Part shown: positions 19,140 through 27,433 of the stretch, piece after piece | Position numbering within the stretch: position 1 is the first letter of the stretch | Layout of the letters: every line of letters begins with the position of its first letter | Assembly: GCA_027083135.1 (NCBI GenBank) | Contig: JALWQH010000052.1 | Coordinates: forward strand, 1 to 64,000 | Length of the DNA: 64,000 nt | Direction: 5' to 3' | DNA from: Desulfurococcales archaeon | GTDB taxonomy: Archaea; Thermoproteota; Thermoprotei_A; Sulfolobales; WAQK01 | Notes under the pieces: model-generated | The model's input: the letters and a program-made list of their open reading frames with translations, nothing else | Database searches by the model: none | Told to the model about the DNA's origin: nothing | Position numbers and translations under genes: made by a program

Positions 19140-19682
19140 CTAAGGCTTGAACCATTTAAACATTATGTATCGGGGCTTAGGGTTTCCTCCCACTGCAGCC
19201 ACTGTAAATGTCTTTCTTACAGAATGGCTTAGTCTTCCAGCTCTAACTATTTCTACAGGGTCTAAGGCTGAGTTCTCACCATACACGTGGATCAGGTAGG
19301 GGGCGTGATCTATTCCAGGCCCATACCTATAAACCGCGAAATCAGAGCCGAATTTCAGTCCTGAGCGCACTACCAGGCCCGTCGACCTAAGATCCCTATA
19401 CACCTTGTAGAGCATTTCGAAGCGAGGTATGTTTTCAGAGGCTATTTTCCTCAGATCCTCCAGGCTTATGGAGGCGCCATTGCTTCCTACAACGCTTAGA
19501 GCATTGTTCTCCATGAGGTATACGGCTTCAAGCAGGGATAGCTCTAAAGGCGCGTCGAACTCAGCGTCTCTCGGCTTCTTTATGCCGAAAGGCTTGCCGT
19601 AGAAGCCGTTCTTAAACAGGCTCCTAGCCTCATCCACGTTGAATATAACGACCCTTATTCCTAGGAGGACACCATGGTACAT
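19140..19682 (-). CDS. endA: tRNA-splicing endonuclease
   Basis: The 180-residue archaeal EndA cuts the bulge-helix-bulge in intron-containing pre-tRNA and rRNA. The catalytic triad context is visible: Tyr in SDFAVYRYG, His in DHAPYLIHVYG and Lys in HSVRKTFTVA. The fold signature GLVVRSGLKFGSDFAVYR is typical, and the C-terminal YIMFKWFKP is the usual end. Length fits the short subunit class. In crenarchaea this form normally works as a heterotetramer with a second subunit, which is not seen here. The next gene on the strand is the Cys-rich protein, 27 bp away. Confidence 0.93.
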   Translation of the reverse strand: MYHGVLLGIRVVIFNVDEARSLFKNGFYGKPFGIKKPRDAEFDAPLELSLLEAVYLMENNALSVVGSNGASISLEDLRKIASENIPRFEMLYKVYRDLRSTGLVVRSGLKFGSDFAVYRYGPGIDHAPYLIHVYGENSALDPVEIVRAGRLSHSVRKTFTVAAVGGNPKPRYIMFKWFKP

Positions 19683-19702
19683 GGCTTGAATACTCTCTAA
19701 CC

Positions 19703-20395
19703 CTAATATTTATGCAATGCTAGGTATTTTAAATAGTCTGATGCCTCTTTAGCCATGTCTGAGCTATCCTCCAATAGATCGGCGATCTCCTTGATCAATA
19801 GGAGTGCAGCAATATTATCCGTATACTCCTCATAGATGTGAAGCTCTATATCCCTATATATCTTGTCTACCTTCTCCTCAAGGCTTGCCACAGTACCGCA
19901 TTTCTCGAAGGTTTTCCTCGGGTTTATGGGGAGGGTCCTTATAGCGTCGAGGAGGTTGGCATAGGTTTCCGAGGATCCCTTATACAGGTTTAAGAGTCTC
20001 TCACCTGTCCCTGGCTTCAGCTTTAAATTCTTATAGGCTACAACTAGCGACCTGTAGCTTGCAGCATCCATGTCCTGAGCTATTCTCTCCATTCTAGAGG
20101 CTATCGACATGTATAGATCCTTGTAGAGGAGCGTGGGGCTGACCCTTACAAGATATTCGAGGATCTTGTCTCTGGCCACTTCTACTTGATCCTTATATGC
20201 TCTAACACGATTATACCTTGCCTTTATGCTCTCCTTCTTACCTTCCGTTAGATCTTCGAGGAGCAGGCCTGCCTCCTTCACAGTATCCTCGATCATCCTG
20301 GCTAAGTTGTGTAGCTGTTCAAGCACGCTCATCTCAGCTAGTGAGATGCGCTTCAGGTCCTCAGGGTTAATGTACTCCTCTGCCATTTGGAGCAC
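19703..20395 (-). CDS. DUF47/PhoU-like helical protein
   Basis: The 230-residue all-helical protein has heptad-rich segments (SVLEQLHNLARMIEDTVKEAGLLLEDL, NRVRAYKDQVEVARDKILEYL). Its C-terminal helix IALLLIKEIADLLEDSSDMAKEASDYLK resembles the conserved last helix of the DUF47 family, structural relatives of PhoU that usually accompany inorganic phosphate transporters. No Pit/Pst transporter is adjacent, so the link to phosphate is family knowledge only. The first in-frame ATG is used, and a second methionine three codons later (MAEEY) is an equally good start. Confidence 0.6.
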   Translation of the reverse strand: MLQMAEEYINPEDLKRISLAEMSVLEQLHNLARMIEDTVKEAGLLLEDLTEGKKESIKARYNRVRAYKDQVEVARDKILEYLVRVSPTLLYKDLYMSIASRMERIAQDMDAASYRSLVVAYKNLKLKPGTGERLLNLYKGSSETYANLLDAIRTLPINPRKTFEKCGTVASLEEKVDKIYRDIELHIYEEYTDNIAALLLIKEIADLLEDSSDMAKEASDYLKYLALHKY

Positions 20396-20473
20396 CTAGC
20401 AGGCTTCCGAGCAAACTACAGGAGTGCTTGATATATAAGCTCTCCGCACTAGGATTAAGCCGAGGATGCTGTT

Positions 20474-22117
20474 TTGGCTAGAGTGCTGCTCATCGATGCC
20501 TTGGCTAGGGGGAGGGGAGGCAGATATGCTTCTCTAGATGTAGTGGGGGTTGGGCCGCGCCTAGTGGCAGGCATATTAGAGCATCATGGAGTAAAAGTGG
20601 ACATAATGGTATACGATGCTGTCGCCAGGGATCCCAGAATACTGGGGGAATACGGTGTCCTCATGGCCAGCGGCATGACTGTGGATAAGCCTGGGATCAG
20701 GAGGATTGCGGGGTGGTGGGCTAAGTACAGTGGAGGCCTCTCCCTAATAGGCGGGCCTGTAGCAATAGAGTACGAGGAGATGCTTAGGTATGGCTACAAC
20801 ATAGCTGTAGTAGGGGAGGCTGAGATCCAGCTAGCCGGCCTTGCATCATTCATAGCCAAGGGAGAAATGCCTGGATGGGAACACCTAAATAATATCTGCG
20901 GCCTAGCGTTTAAGCAGGACTCCAGGCCCACATACACGGGAAAATGTCCTCCAACACCGCGTAGCATTCTAAACAAATATAAGGCCTCAGCAAGACATGC
21001 TGAAAGCTATGAGAACTACTGGGCCCTCAGATTCTATGTTGAGGCTGTGAGGGGATGCAGTAATTTCTACCGCACGCTTATGAAGCTTCCGGACGGCAGG
21101 AAATGCATACTCTGCGATATATGTAGGAGTGGAGCCCTTAAAGCACGGATGGCATGTCCCCTACATATCCCTGCAGGATGCGGGTACTGCGGTGTCCCTG
21201 AGCTTTACGGCCCTCCTAGAAGCAGGGATGCAGGAGTAGTGGCTGAAGAGATACGTGAGCTTGTAAACTACGGGGTTTCAAGAATAGTTCTAAGCGCACC
21301 TGACATATTGGATTATGGGCGCGAACTTCTCGTCGAGCCTGAGCCTCTAACTGATCCTAGGGAGCCTCCAGCTAATCTAGAAGCCTTAGAGAAGCTTTTC
21401 GAGGAAATATATTCTAGGGTGCCTGAGGCTCTGGAGGGAGAAGTCATTATTTCCGTGGAGAACATTAAAGCTAACCTCGTCACAGAGGATGTAGCCAAGC
21501 TGCTTGGAAGATACCTTGCAGGCACGACTATACATATAGGTGTTGAGACAGGCGATGAGCATCATGCATTAATGCTTGGTAGGCCCTCAACTCCTAGCGA
21601 GGCTCTTAGAGCTGTAAGCCTGCTCCGCAAGTATGGGCTCAGACCCTACGTATACTTCATACACGGCTTGCCTGGGCAAACTATGAATACTGCTAGAAAG
21701 ACCGTGAGTCTCATGAGAAGGATGTGGAGAGAAGGTGTAGAGAAGATAACTATCTATAGGTTTATGCCTCTCCCAGGAACAGCTTTTCAGGACATGCCTC
21801 CGGGAAGGCCTGCATACATGGATAGGGCCAGCCTCCTAATAGTCCGTGAAGCATCAAGGATAAATAGATTGGCTAAAAGGAGGATGATTGGCAGGAAGCT
21901 CCTTGTAATAGTGGCTGGAAAATATAAGGGCAGGCTTCTAGCCTATCCGTTTAGACACGGGCCCGTCGTAATATTAGAGAATGGTGGGTCCAAACTGCTT
22001 GGCATGAAAGCGGTGGTCATTATAACAGGTGTAGGAGAGCGGTTAGTGAGAGGGAGAGTTATTGCTGTTCTGGGGAAGGCTGTCAAACACCATGGTAAGC
22101 GTTTTAAGAAGCCTTGA
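20474..22117 (+). CDS. B12-binding-like / radical SAM protein with cysteine-rich insert and TRAM-like C terminus
   Basis: The 547-residue protein has an N-terminal cobalamin-binding-like Rossmann domain (VLLIDALARGRGG, GPRLVAGILEHHG, LSLIGGPVAIEYEEML). This is followed by a radical SAM barrel (VSRIVLSAPDIL, TIHIGVETGDEHHALMLGRPS, RPYVYFIHGLPGQTMNTA) and a C-terminal beta-barrel resembling TRAM (LLVIVAGKYKGRLLAYPFRHGPVVIL). The Fe-S ligands appear as RGC (about 197) and GCGYC (about 235-240), separated by an insert with CILCDIC and another Cys. The normal Cx3Cx2C spacing is therefore split and an auxiliary cluster is likely. The TTG start lies about 40 bases after a GATATATAAG box. Substrate unknown, with MiaB/MTTase-like RNA modification one possibility. 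Confidence 0.75.
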   Translation: MARVLLIDALARGRGGRYASLDVVGVGPRLVAGILEHHGVKVDIMVYDAVARDPRILGEYGVLMASGMTVDKPGIRRIAGWWAKYSGGLSLIGGPVAIEYEEMLRYGYNIAVVGEAEIQLAGLASFIAKGEMPGWEHLNNICGLAFKQDSRPTYTGKCPPTPRSILNKYKASARHAESYENYWALRFYVEAVRGCSNFYRTLMKLPDGRKCILCDICRSGALKARMACPLHIPAGCGYCGVPELYGPPRSRDAGVVAEEIRELVNYGVSRIVLSAPDILDYGRELLVEPEPLTDPREPPANLEALEKLFEEIYSRVPEALEGEVIISVENIKANLVTEDVAKLLGRYLAGTTIHIGVETGDEHHALMLGRPSTPSEALRAVSLLRKYGLRPYVYFIHGLPGQTMNTARKTVSLMRRMWREGVEKITIYRFMPLPGTAFQDMPPGRPAYMDRASLLIVREASRINRLAKRRMIGRKLLVIVAGKYKGRLLAYPFRHGPVVILENGGSKLLGMKAVVIITGVGERLVRGRVIAVLGKAVKHHGKRFKKP

Positions 22118-22498
22118 AACATCTTCCCTATCCCTGCCCAATGCTTCTACCTCTTTTGAAAGAACATCCATCTTGGCTGAGAGGCTTATTGCTTTAGACA
22201 GCAGGTCAAGCTCCTCCTCTAAGCCTACTAGAACCATGTATTCGAGTAGAGTCGCAGCATCCCCTGTTAAGGCGTTGTTAATTGATGTAAGCTGTTTCCC
22301 CTGCTTCTCCAGCCTTGCCCTAACTATTCTGAAGAGGCGGAAGACACGTAGCAGTTTTTCCTGATATTCAAGGCTGCCAGGATTCCTCCTGATCTTTGAT
22401 AACAGGTTTCTAGCCTCGCCGAGAAGTCTAGCGTGCTTTTCAACAGCCTCCTCGAATAACCTGTATGATACTAGCGGGTCATTCATAACAGGCATCAC
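22043..22498 (-). CDS. Small helical (coiled-coil) hypothetical protein
   Basis: The 151-residue, predominantly helical protein with heptads (EKHARLLGEARNLLSKI, VRARLEKQGKQLTSINNAL, KMDVLSKEVEALGRDREDVSRLLKTL) is not recognised. Its last 25 codons overlap, in antisense, the 3' end of the radical SAM gene. The start overlaps the stop of the preceding small gene by four bases, so the pair is an operon. Starts at M1, M2 or M5 are all possible. It may dimerise or bind its operon partner. No motif points to a function. Confidence 0.55.
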   Translation of the reverse strand: MMPVMNDPLVSYRLFEEAVEKHARLLGEARNLLSKIRRNPGSLEYQEKLLRVFRLFRIVRARLEKQGKQLTSINNALTGDAATLLEYMVLVGLEEELDLLSKAISLSAKMDVLSKEVEALGRDREDVSRLLKTLTMVFDSLPQNSNNSPSH

Positions 22499-22833
22499 CC
22501 AGCCTTCCTAACCGTCGCTATGCTGTTATCAGCTATGCCCTCCTCTTGTAGAAGCTCGGAGCTACACCAGACCTCATTGGGAGGGACATCCTCGCTTAAC
22601 TCAGCCTCGAAGACGAATCTATGCCTCCTCGCCACAACGATTTCCAGCTTGTCTGATATTCCAAGCTGCCTTGCCGTCTCAGGATTTATCATAGCCTTTT
22701 CTGGGGGTAGATCCTCCCGGTAGCGTAGCCTTATCCTACGTTCCTGGATCTTAACCTCTTTTTTGCGGAGTGCATCTGCAGGCGGTATTACTGCTACAAG
22801 CGCCTTTATATCCTTTTTATCCTCGCTACTCAT
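22495..22833 (-). CDS. Small beta-barrel hypothetical protein resembling a double-psi/AbrB-like domain
   Basis: The 112-residue protein has a basic N terminus (VKIQERRIRLRYREDL) followed by INPETARQLGISDKLEIVVARRHRFVFEAEL and GIADNSIATVRKAG. This strand-turn pattern resembles the double-psi beta-barrel of the Cdc48 N domain or SpoVT/AbrB-type folds. The similarity is by eye only. It is the first gene of a two-gene operon with the coiled-coil protein (4-bp overlap). A TATA-like TATTTTAAGCC lies about 55 bases upstream of the ATG. Confidence 0.55.
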   Translation of the reverse strand: MSSEDKKDIKALVAVIPPADALRKKEVKIQERRIRLRYREDLPPEKAMINPETARQLGISDKLEIVVARRHRFVFEAELSEDVPPNEVWCSSELLQEEGIADNSIATVRKAG

Positions 22834-22938
22834 GGTTTCACACCCGGGCTAGCTCCCAGCATGATAACTTAGGTTTTCCAAGGCTTAAAATAGGTGGTGT
22901 TCCCTGCACCCCATTTCAGTCTTACTACCCTGTATCTT

Positions 22939-24717
22939 CTAGGATAAATGCTCCTTGCCTGCTAGGAGGCTTCGCAGCCTTGAGGGAAGCATGTCTACTG
23001 GTACTCGTTCCTGCATCCATGTATCCCTATACCTTATTGTGACAGTGTTGTCTTCGAGGCTTCTATGATCTATGGTGACAGCGTAAGGCACTCCTATCTC
23101 ATCAGCCCTAGCATACCTAGCTCCTATGCTGCCTGAATCATCGTAGTAGAGTGTGAAGCCCATGTTGCTTAACATCTCCTTAATCTCTAAGGCTTTTCTA
23201 ACTATTCCCTCATGATTCGAAACTAATGGTAGAATGACGACCTGTATGGGGGCTAGGAAAGCAGGTATTTTAAGCACTGTTCTCCCATCCTTCTCGGAGT
23301 ACGCGTATTCGAGTAGAATGTATAGTAGTCTCTCAGCCCCAAAGGAAGGCTCGACTACGTGGGGTATGTACCTCTTCCCTGTTTCTACAACCTCTTCTTC
23401 AACTATAGATACGTGCTTGTCTGTGAGCCTTACACCAGCCACCTCTATATACCCCTTCTCCTTAAGTGCAGCTTCAGCTTCCTCAGGCTGCATTGATGCT
23501 AGTTCCGCCAGTATTTTCGGTGTTTTCTCCCTGAACTCTGCCCCTATGGAGGCCTTATTGACACGTATTCTCAGCCTCCTCCTCTTAAGGGGAGTAGTAT
23601 AAGGCTTGAATACCGTCAGGTCTTGTCCACTATACTTCATGTGCCTTGATAAATCGTATGATCCGCGATATGCGTGGCCTGAGACCTCTACCCACCCCCA
23701 CCTCTCAGTCCATACCACCTGGTCGAATGTCTGACTCGCATAGTGGGCTCTCTCTTCAGGCAGCTTCTCGTCGAAGAACTGTTTGTGCAGGGGGACTCCA
23801 AGCTTCTCCAGGAATCTTGATGCCTCGTACATCCAGTAGGCTAGCCAGGGATGCATTATTATCTTCTCCTGCACAGCTTCCCCCACACTGTATTCTCCGG
23901 GTTTTTCCAAGCCTCTCCTCTTATCCTCCCCTGTACGTATACGTATTTTCTCAGAGGCTATTGGCTCGACTATGCTGCTATAGTCCTCATCAGGATCGAA
24001 GAAGAACTCCATCTCCATTATTGTGAACTCTCTTACCCTTAGGAGAAGCTGCCGCGGCGAAATCTCATTTCTAGCAACTCTCCCTACCTGCGCTATTCCT
24101 AGGGGCATCTTGTTCCTCATGACACCGTGTACTCGTTTAAATGCGAGGAACATTCCTTGAGCGGCCTCTGGACGTAGGTAGCCTGTATTGCTTGTGTAAG
24201 GCCCTATAGTGGTTTTAAATAGGAGGTTGAAGAGTCTAACATCTCCTAGCTTGCCTCCGCATACAGGGCACCTAATATTATGCTCCTTTATCAGTGTATT
24301 CAGCTCTCTAGGATCCATGCCTTCAGCCTTTATTCCAAGAGCCTCTTCTACAAGGTGGTCTGCGCGGAAAAGCCTTCCACACCTAGTACACTGCACTATG
24401 GGATCAGTGAAGCTCTCTACATGCCCGCTTGCCTCGTAAACCCTTGCAGGCCCAATAATAGGGGTCTCTATTTCTACAACCATGTCCTGGTGTCTCCGCA
24501 CAAACCATTCTCTCCAAAAGGATTCAAGCTTCCTCTTTAACGCTGTTCCAAGTGGCCCCATGTCGTAGAAGCCTGCTACTCCACCGTAGATCTCGTAGGA
24601 TGGCCAGAAGAAGCCCCTACGCCTAGCCAACTCTACGACCTTCAGGTACCTGTCCTTACTGCTCATCCCTGAAGCCTCTAGCGTCTTAGAGGCCTCGATC
24701 CCCTTAAAAAACTCCAC
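22939..24717 (-). CDS. glyS: Glycyl-tRNA synthetase (archaeal/eukaryotic type)
   Basis: The class II synthetase charges tRNA-Gly. The sequence has GFFWPSYEIYGGVAGFYDMGPLG at the N terminus, a zinc-binding insert CTRCGRLF...CPVCGG (about 108-155), motif 2 AQVGRVARNEISPRQLLLRVREF and motif 3 PHVVEPSFGAERLL. The C-terminal anticodon-binding domain starts at IQVVILPLVSNHEG. The GTG at 24717 is the longest start. An in-frame ATG at 24666 (MSSKDRYLKVVELARRRG) lies downstream of a TATA-like TTTTTTAA (24704-24711) that would otherwise be inside the gene. The true start is therefore probably 24666, giving 575 residues. Confidence 0.93.
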   Translation of the reverse strand: MEFFKGIEASKTLEASGMSSKDRYLKVVELARRRGFFWPSYEIYGGVAGFYDMGPLGTALKRKLESFWREWFVRRHQDMVVEIETPIIGPARVYEASGHVESFTDPIVQCTRCGRLFRADHLVEEALGIKAEGMDPRELNTLIKEHNIRCPVCGGKLGDVRLFNLLFKTTIGPYTSNTGYLRPEAAQGMFLAFKRVHGVMRNKMPLGIAQVGRVARNEISPRQLLLRVREFTIMEMEFFFDPDEDYSSIVEPIASEKIRIRTGEDKRRGLEKPGEYSVGEAVQEKIIMHPWLAYWMYEASRFLEKLGVPLHKQFFDEKLPEERAHYASQTFDQVVWTERWGWVEVSGHAYRGSYDLSRHMKYSGQDLTVFKPYTTPLKRRRLRIRVNKASIGAEFREKTPKILAELASMQPEEAEAALKEKGYIEVAGVRLTDKHVSIVEEEVVETGKRYIPHVVEPSFGAERLLYILLEYAYSEKDGRTVLKIPAFLAPIQVVILPLVSNHEGIVRKALEIKEMLSNMGFTLYYDDSGSIGARYARADEIGVPYAVTIDHRSLEDNTVTIRYRDTWMQERVPVDMLPSRLRSLLAGKEHLS

Positions 24718-24733
24718 TTAGAAACTTAACGCA

Positions 24734-25645
24734 GTGGTATTGTTGGAGGAGCTATTCCTTAACAGGTCTCCTGGAAGCATAGTTTCAAGCCCCTGTACTC
24801 AGGGCTTCCTAGTAGCGGTTGTAGGTGCACCTCTGGATCACACATCTACGTATAGGCCTGGCTGTAGGTTTGGGCCTGCAAGGATAAGGGAGGCATACAA
24901 TAATATTGAGGCATACTCTCTCCGCAGAGGCATAGATGTAGATGAATATTGCCTCGAGGATCTAGGAGACATAGCCATTGTCCCTGGAGATCTTGAGGAG
25001 AGCCTTAGGAGAATAGAGGTGGTCAGCAGCTCTGTTTTCGCCAGGGGAGGCGTACTAGGACTGCTTGGAGGAGAGCACCTGATAACCTTGCCTGCAGTTA
25101 AGGCTCTCTCCGCATCATCCACTCCCTGCCTAGTGGTCTTCGACGCTCACCTTGATCTACGCGAGGAATACCTGGGCCTGAGGCTCAGCCACGCCTCTGT
25201 GACGCGACGTATCTCGGAGCTAATAGGGCCTGAGAGGGTTATGATTATAGGTGTTAGAGCAGTATCCAGGGAGGAATTAGAATATGCGGGAAGTAGGAGG
25301 ATAGCATTCATAACAAGTAACCAGGCTAGAATACTAGGTGTCAGGGAGGTTTCGAGGAGGATTAGGAGGTTTCTAAGTGAATGTAAGAGTACTTATATCT
25401 CTGTTGATATGGATGTATTTGACCCTGCATATGCTCCTGGGGTAGGAAACCCTGAAGCTGAGGGTATGGAGCCTTGGAGCGTGCTGGACATGGTATCTGT
25501 GATCATTGATGAAAGGCTCAGGGGCTTCGACATAGTTGAGGTTTCGCCTCCCTATGATGTTGGAGGCATAACATCCATACTGGCATCCAAGGTGCTGCTT
25601 GAAATACTTGCATCTATACACAGTATTCATGGAGGAAAGCATTAA
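24734..25645 (+). CDS. speB: Agmatinase/arginase family ureohydrolase
   Basis: The 303-residue protein carries all binuclear manganese ligand motifs of ureohydrolases: GGEHLITLP (His), FDAHLDLR (Asp-x-His-x-Asp) and SVDMDVFDPAYAPG (Asp-x-Asp). GNPEAEG follows as in agmatinases. In archaea this enzyme usually converts agmatine, or N-carbamoyl/aminopropyl derivatives, in polyamine synthesis, which hyperthermophiles need. The exact substrate is not certain. The start is GTG, 17 bp from the divergent long glyS start. Its TAA overlaps the rpoP stop region by four bases, convergent. Confidence 0.88.
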   Translation: MVLLEELFLNRSPGSIVSSPCTQGFLVAVVGAPLDHTSTYRPGCRFGPARIREAYNNIEAYSLRRGIDVDEYCLEDLGDIAIVPGDLEESLRRIEVVSSSVFARGGVLGLLGGEHLITLPAVKALSASSTPCLVVFDAHLDLREEYLGLRLSHASVTRRISELIGPERVMIIGVRAVSREELEYAGSRRIAFITSNQARILGVREVSRRIRRFLSECKSTYISVDMDVFDPAYAPGVGNPEAEGMEPWSVLDMVSVIIDERLRGFDIVEVSPPYDVGGITSILASKVLLEILASIHSIHGGKH

Positions 25646-25788
25646 ACGGCTTTAACTCTCCTTATTGTTGCTGGCCCTACCTTATATATAACCCTGTAAC
25701 CGCAGTAGGGGCATTTAATACCAGGCAGCAGCTCTATGTCCTTCTCGTCAAACTCTCTCCCGCATCTCCCACACTTATATCTAACCAA
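25642..25788 (-). CDS. rpoP: DNA-directed RNA polymerase subunit P (Rpb12-like)
   Basis: This small gene is missing from the ORF track. Reading the minus strand gives a 48-residue zinc-ribbon protein with VRYKCGRCGREFDE, LPGIKCPYCGYRVIYK and a basic tail RRVKAV, which matches archaeal RpoP. Both zinc knuckles (CGRC, CPYC) are intact. The subunit is part of the archaeal RNA polymerase core. The TTG at 25788 is preceded by GGGTG eight bases upstream. A GTG three codons earlier (25797, MYALVRYK) is the alternative start. The 3' end overlaps the convergent ureohydrolase gene by four bases. Confidence 0.93.
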   Translation of the reverse strand: MVRYKCGRCGREFDEKDIELLPGIKCPYCGYRVIYKVGPATIRRVKAV

Positions 25789-25886
25789 CGCATACACCCG
25801 CAGGGTAGAGTGATTAACAAAGACTTTATAAGGTTATTTCACGTCTAATTACGACCTGAAGCCAATAAGGTAGGGCTGTAGGGGGC

Positions 25887-26198
25887 ATGGAGGAATACTC
25901 ATCATCGATATGTGGAGGTTTACCCCCAGAGCTATGCGAGCTACTGACCAAAGAGCAGCAGAACATTAAGATACGCTTAGAGAAGAGGAAGTGGGGACGA
26001 GAGGTCACTATTATTGAGGGTATAGATGAAAGGGAGGTTGACCTGAAGAAGCTGGCCTCGCAGCTTAAGTCACGTCTCGCTACAGGTGGGACAGCTAAGA
26101 ACGGTAGAATAGAGCTTCAAGGCGACCATAGGCATAGGGTCAAGGACATATTAGCGGAGATGGGGTTTCCGCCGGACAATATAATAATAATCGAATAA
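25887..26198 (+). CDS. Translation initiation factor aIF1 (SUI1 family)
   Basis: The 103-residue protein has the SUI1 core: [44 protein letters not shown] and the C-terminal [11 protein letters not shown]. aIF1 promotes scanning and start-codon fidelity on the 30S subunit. The ATG follows a TATA-like ACTTTATAAGG about 50 bases upstream. The spacer is shared with the divergent rpoP gene, so two information-processing genes share one promoter region. Confidence 0.93.
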   Translation: MEEYSSSICGGLPPELCELLTKEQQNIKIRLEKRKWGREVTIIEGIDEREVDLKKLASQLKSRLATGGTAKNGRIELQGDHRHRVKDILAEMGFPPDNIIIIE

Positions 26199-26267
26199 GA
26201 GAAGAGCTAGGAGATAGGTAGGAAAAATAGAAGAAGTTGTTTTTACGCGGGGAGTTAATTATAGCCT

Positions 26268-27191
26268 CTACTGGGGGGGAAGGTTTATTTCAAGCTCCCT
26301 GGCAAGCTCCTTATACCTGTTTCTAACAGTAACTTCTGTAACACCTGCCACCTGGGCTATCTCCTTCTGCGTTCTACGCTCATCCTCAAGCAATGCTGCA
26401 ATATATATTGCAGCTGCAGCTAACCCTGCAGGATCCTTGCCTGCAGTTATACCCTTATGCTTCGCCTGCTCCAGGATCTCCGCGGCTCTACGCATGACCT
26501 TGCCCTGAAGGCCTAGCTGCGAGCCTATGCGTGGAATATAGTCTATTGGATCAGCTATAGGGACATTCACCTCAAGCTCCTTGAGGAGAAGCCTGTAACA
26601 CCTGGCCACTTCTTTACGACCAGCCTTAGTATACTCCGCTATCTCATCAAGTGTGCGGGGGATCCTAAGTCTACGGCACGCGGCATATATTGATGCTGCT
26701 ACTATGCTCTCAATGCTTCTCCCCCTTACAAGCCCTTTCTCCACAGCCTTCCTGTAAATTACTGCAGCCTCCTCGCGTACTGATTTAGGGAGCCTAAGAA
26801 GATCAGATATTCTTTCAAGCTCATTCATAGCCTGAGCTAAATTCCTATCGATACTGCTCTGTATCCTAGCCCTAATCTGCCACTTCCTCCATCTAAGTAT
26901 CTCAAGCCTCCGCTTAGGCTCTAATTTCTTACCAGTAGCATCCCGGTCACGCCAGTCTATAACTGTGGTCAACCCCTTATCATGAACTGTAGGTGTCAAT
27001 GGGCCTCCAACCCTGCTCCGCCTCTCCTTCTCCTCTGGTGTGAATGCTCTCCATTCTGGCCCCTGGTCTATGACGTGGTGTTCTAGGACCTCCCCCGTCT
27101 CAAGGCAAATATACTCCCCCCTCTCCTCATCAAAGATAATCATGTCTTCAGGGCATTCCTCCCTTTTATTCTCAGATGACAAGACTTCCAC
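26268..27191 (-). CDS. tfb: Transcription initiation factor TFB
   Basis: The 307-residue archaeal TFIIB homologue recruits RNA polymerase to TBP-TATA. It has an N-terminal ribbon ([21 protein letters not shown]), a B-finger/linker ([23 protein letters not shown]) and two cyclin repeats ([46 protein letters not shown]). An HTH for BRE recognition ([23 protein letters not shown]) follows. Two of the four zinc-ribbon cysteines are absent, as I recall for Sulfolobus TFB, which supports a crenarchaeal origin. The start is GTG, with AGATAAAAATC about 20 bases upstream as a likely TATA box, so the leader is short or a slightly later start is used. Confidence 0.95.
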   Translation of the reverse strand: MEVLSSENKREECPEDMIIFDEERGEYICLETGEVLEHHVIDQGPEWRAFTPEEKERRSRVGGPLTPTVHDKGLTTVIDWRDRDATGKKLEPKRRLEILRWRKWQIRARIQSSIDRNLAQAMNELERISDLLRLPKSVREEAAVIYRKAVEKGLVRGRSIESIVAASIYAACRRLRIPRTLDEIAEYTKAGRKEVARCYRLLLKELEVNVPIADPIDYIPRIGSQLGLQGKVMRRAAEILEQAKHKGITAGKDPAGLAAAAIYIAALLEDERRTQKEIAQVAGVTEVTVRNRYKELARELEINLPPQ

Positions 27192-27340
27192 CGGCGATAG
27201 ATTTTTATCTCATTAACTAACATGTACATAAACTTTGCTCTACTTACCTTTAATAAATATTATGCTTCTTCCATGTGAAGCGGAGTTCATACGGCATCGA
27301 TAAGCCTAAAATGGTTTCTGAGCACCAGGATTTATTGGGT

Positions 27341-27416
27341 AGCCGGGTCGTCTAGCGGCCAAGGATGCGGGGCTCTGGCCCCCGTGACCGGGGTTCGAAT
27401 CCCCGCCCGGCTACCA
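27341..27416 (+). tRNA. tRNA-Gln (anticodon CTG), CCA encoded
   Basis: A full cloverleaf can be drawn. The acceptor stem is AGCCGGG/CCCGGCT. The anticodon stem CGGGG/CCCCG carries the loop CTCTGGC, where T33 is followed by CTG. The T arm is CGGGG TTCGAAT CCCCG, then discriminator A and CCA. No intron is present. TATA-like CCTAAAATGG lies about 30 bases upstream. It stands between tfb and the site-2 protease gene and has no direct repeat copy nearby, so it shows no sign of integration. Confidence 0.95.
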
Positions 27417-27433
27417 TTACTGATTCCTCCTTT

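Noticed and set aside
26268-27191. Zinc ribbon of TFB lacking two cysteines as evidence of a defective gene
   Set aside because: From memory the Sulfolobus TFB has the same CP-D...C-ETG pattern. It looks like a lineage feature rather than decay.
27341-27416. tRNA-Gln as a second integration site
   Set aside because: No direct repeat of its 3' end was found in the window and the flanking genes look like ordinary chromosome.
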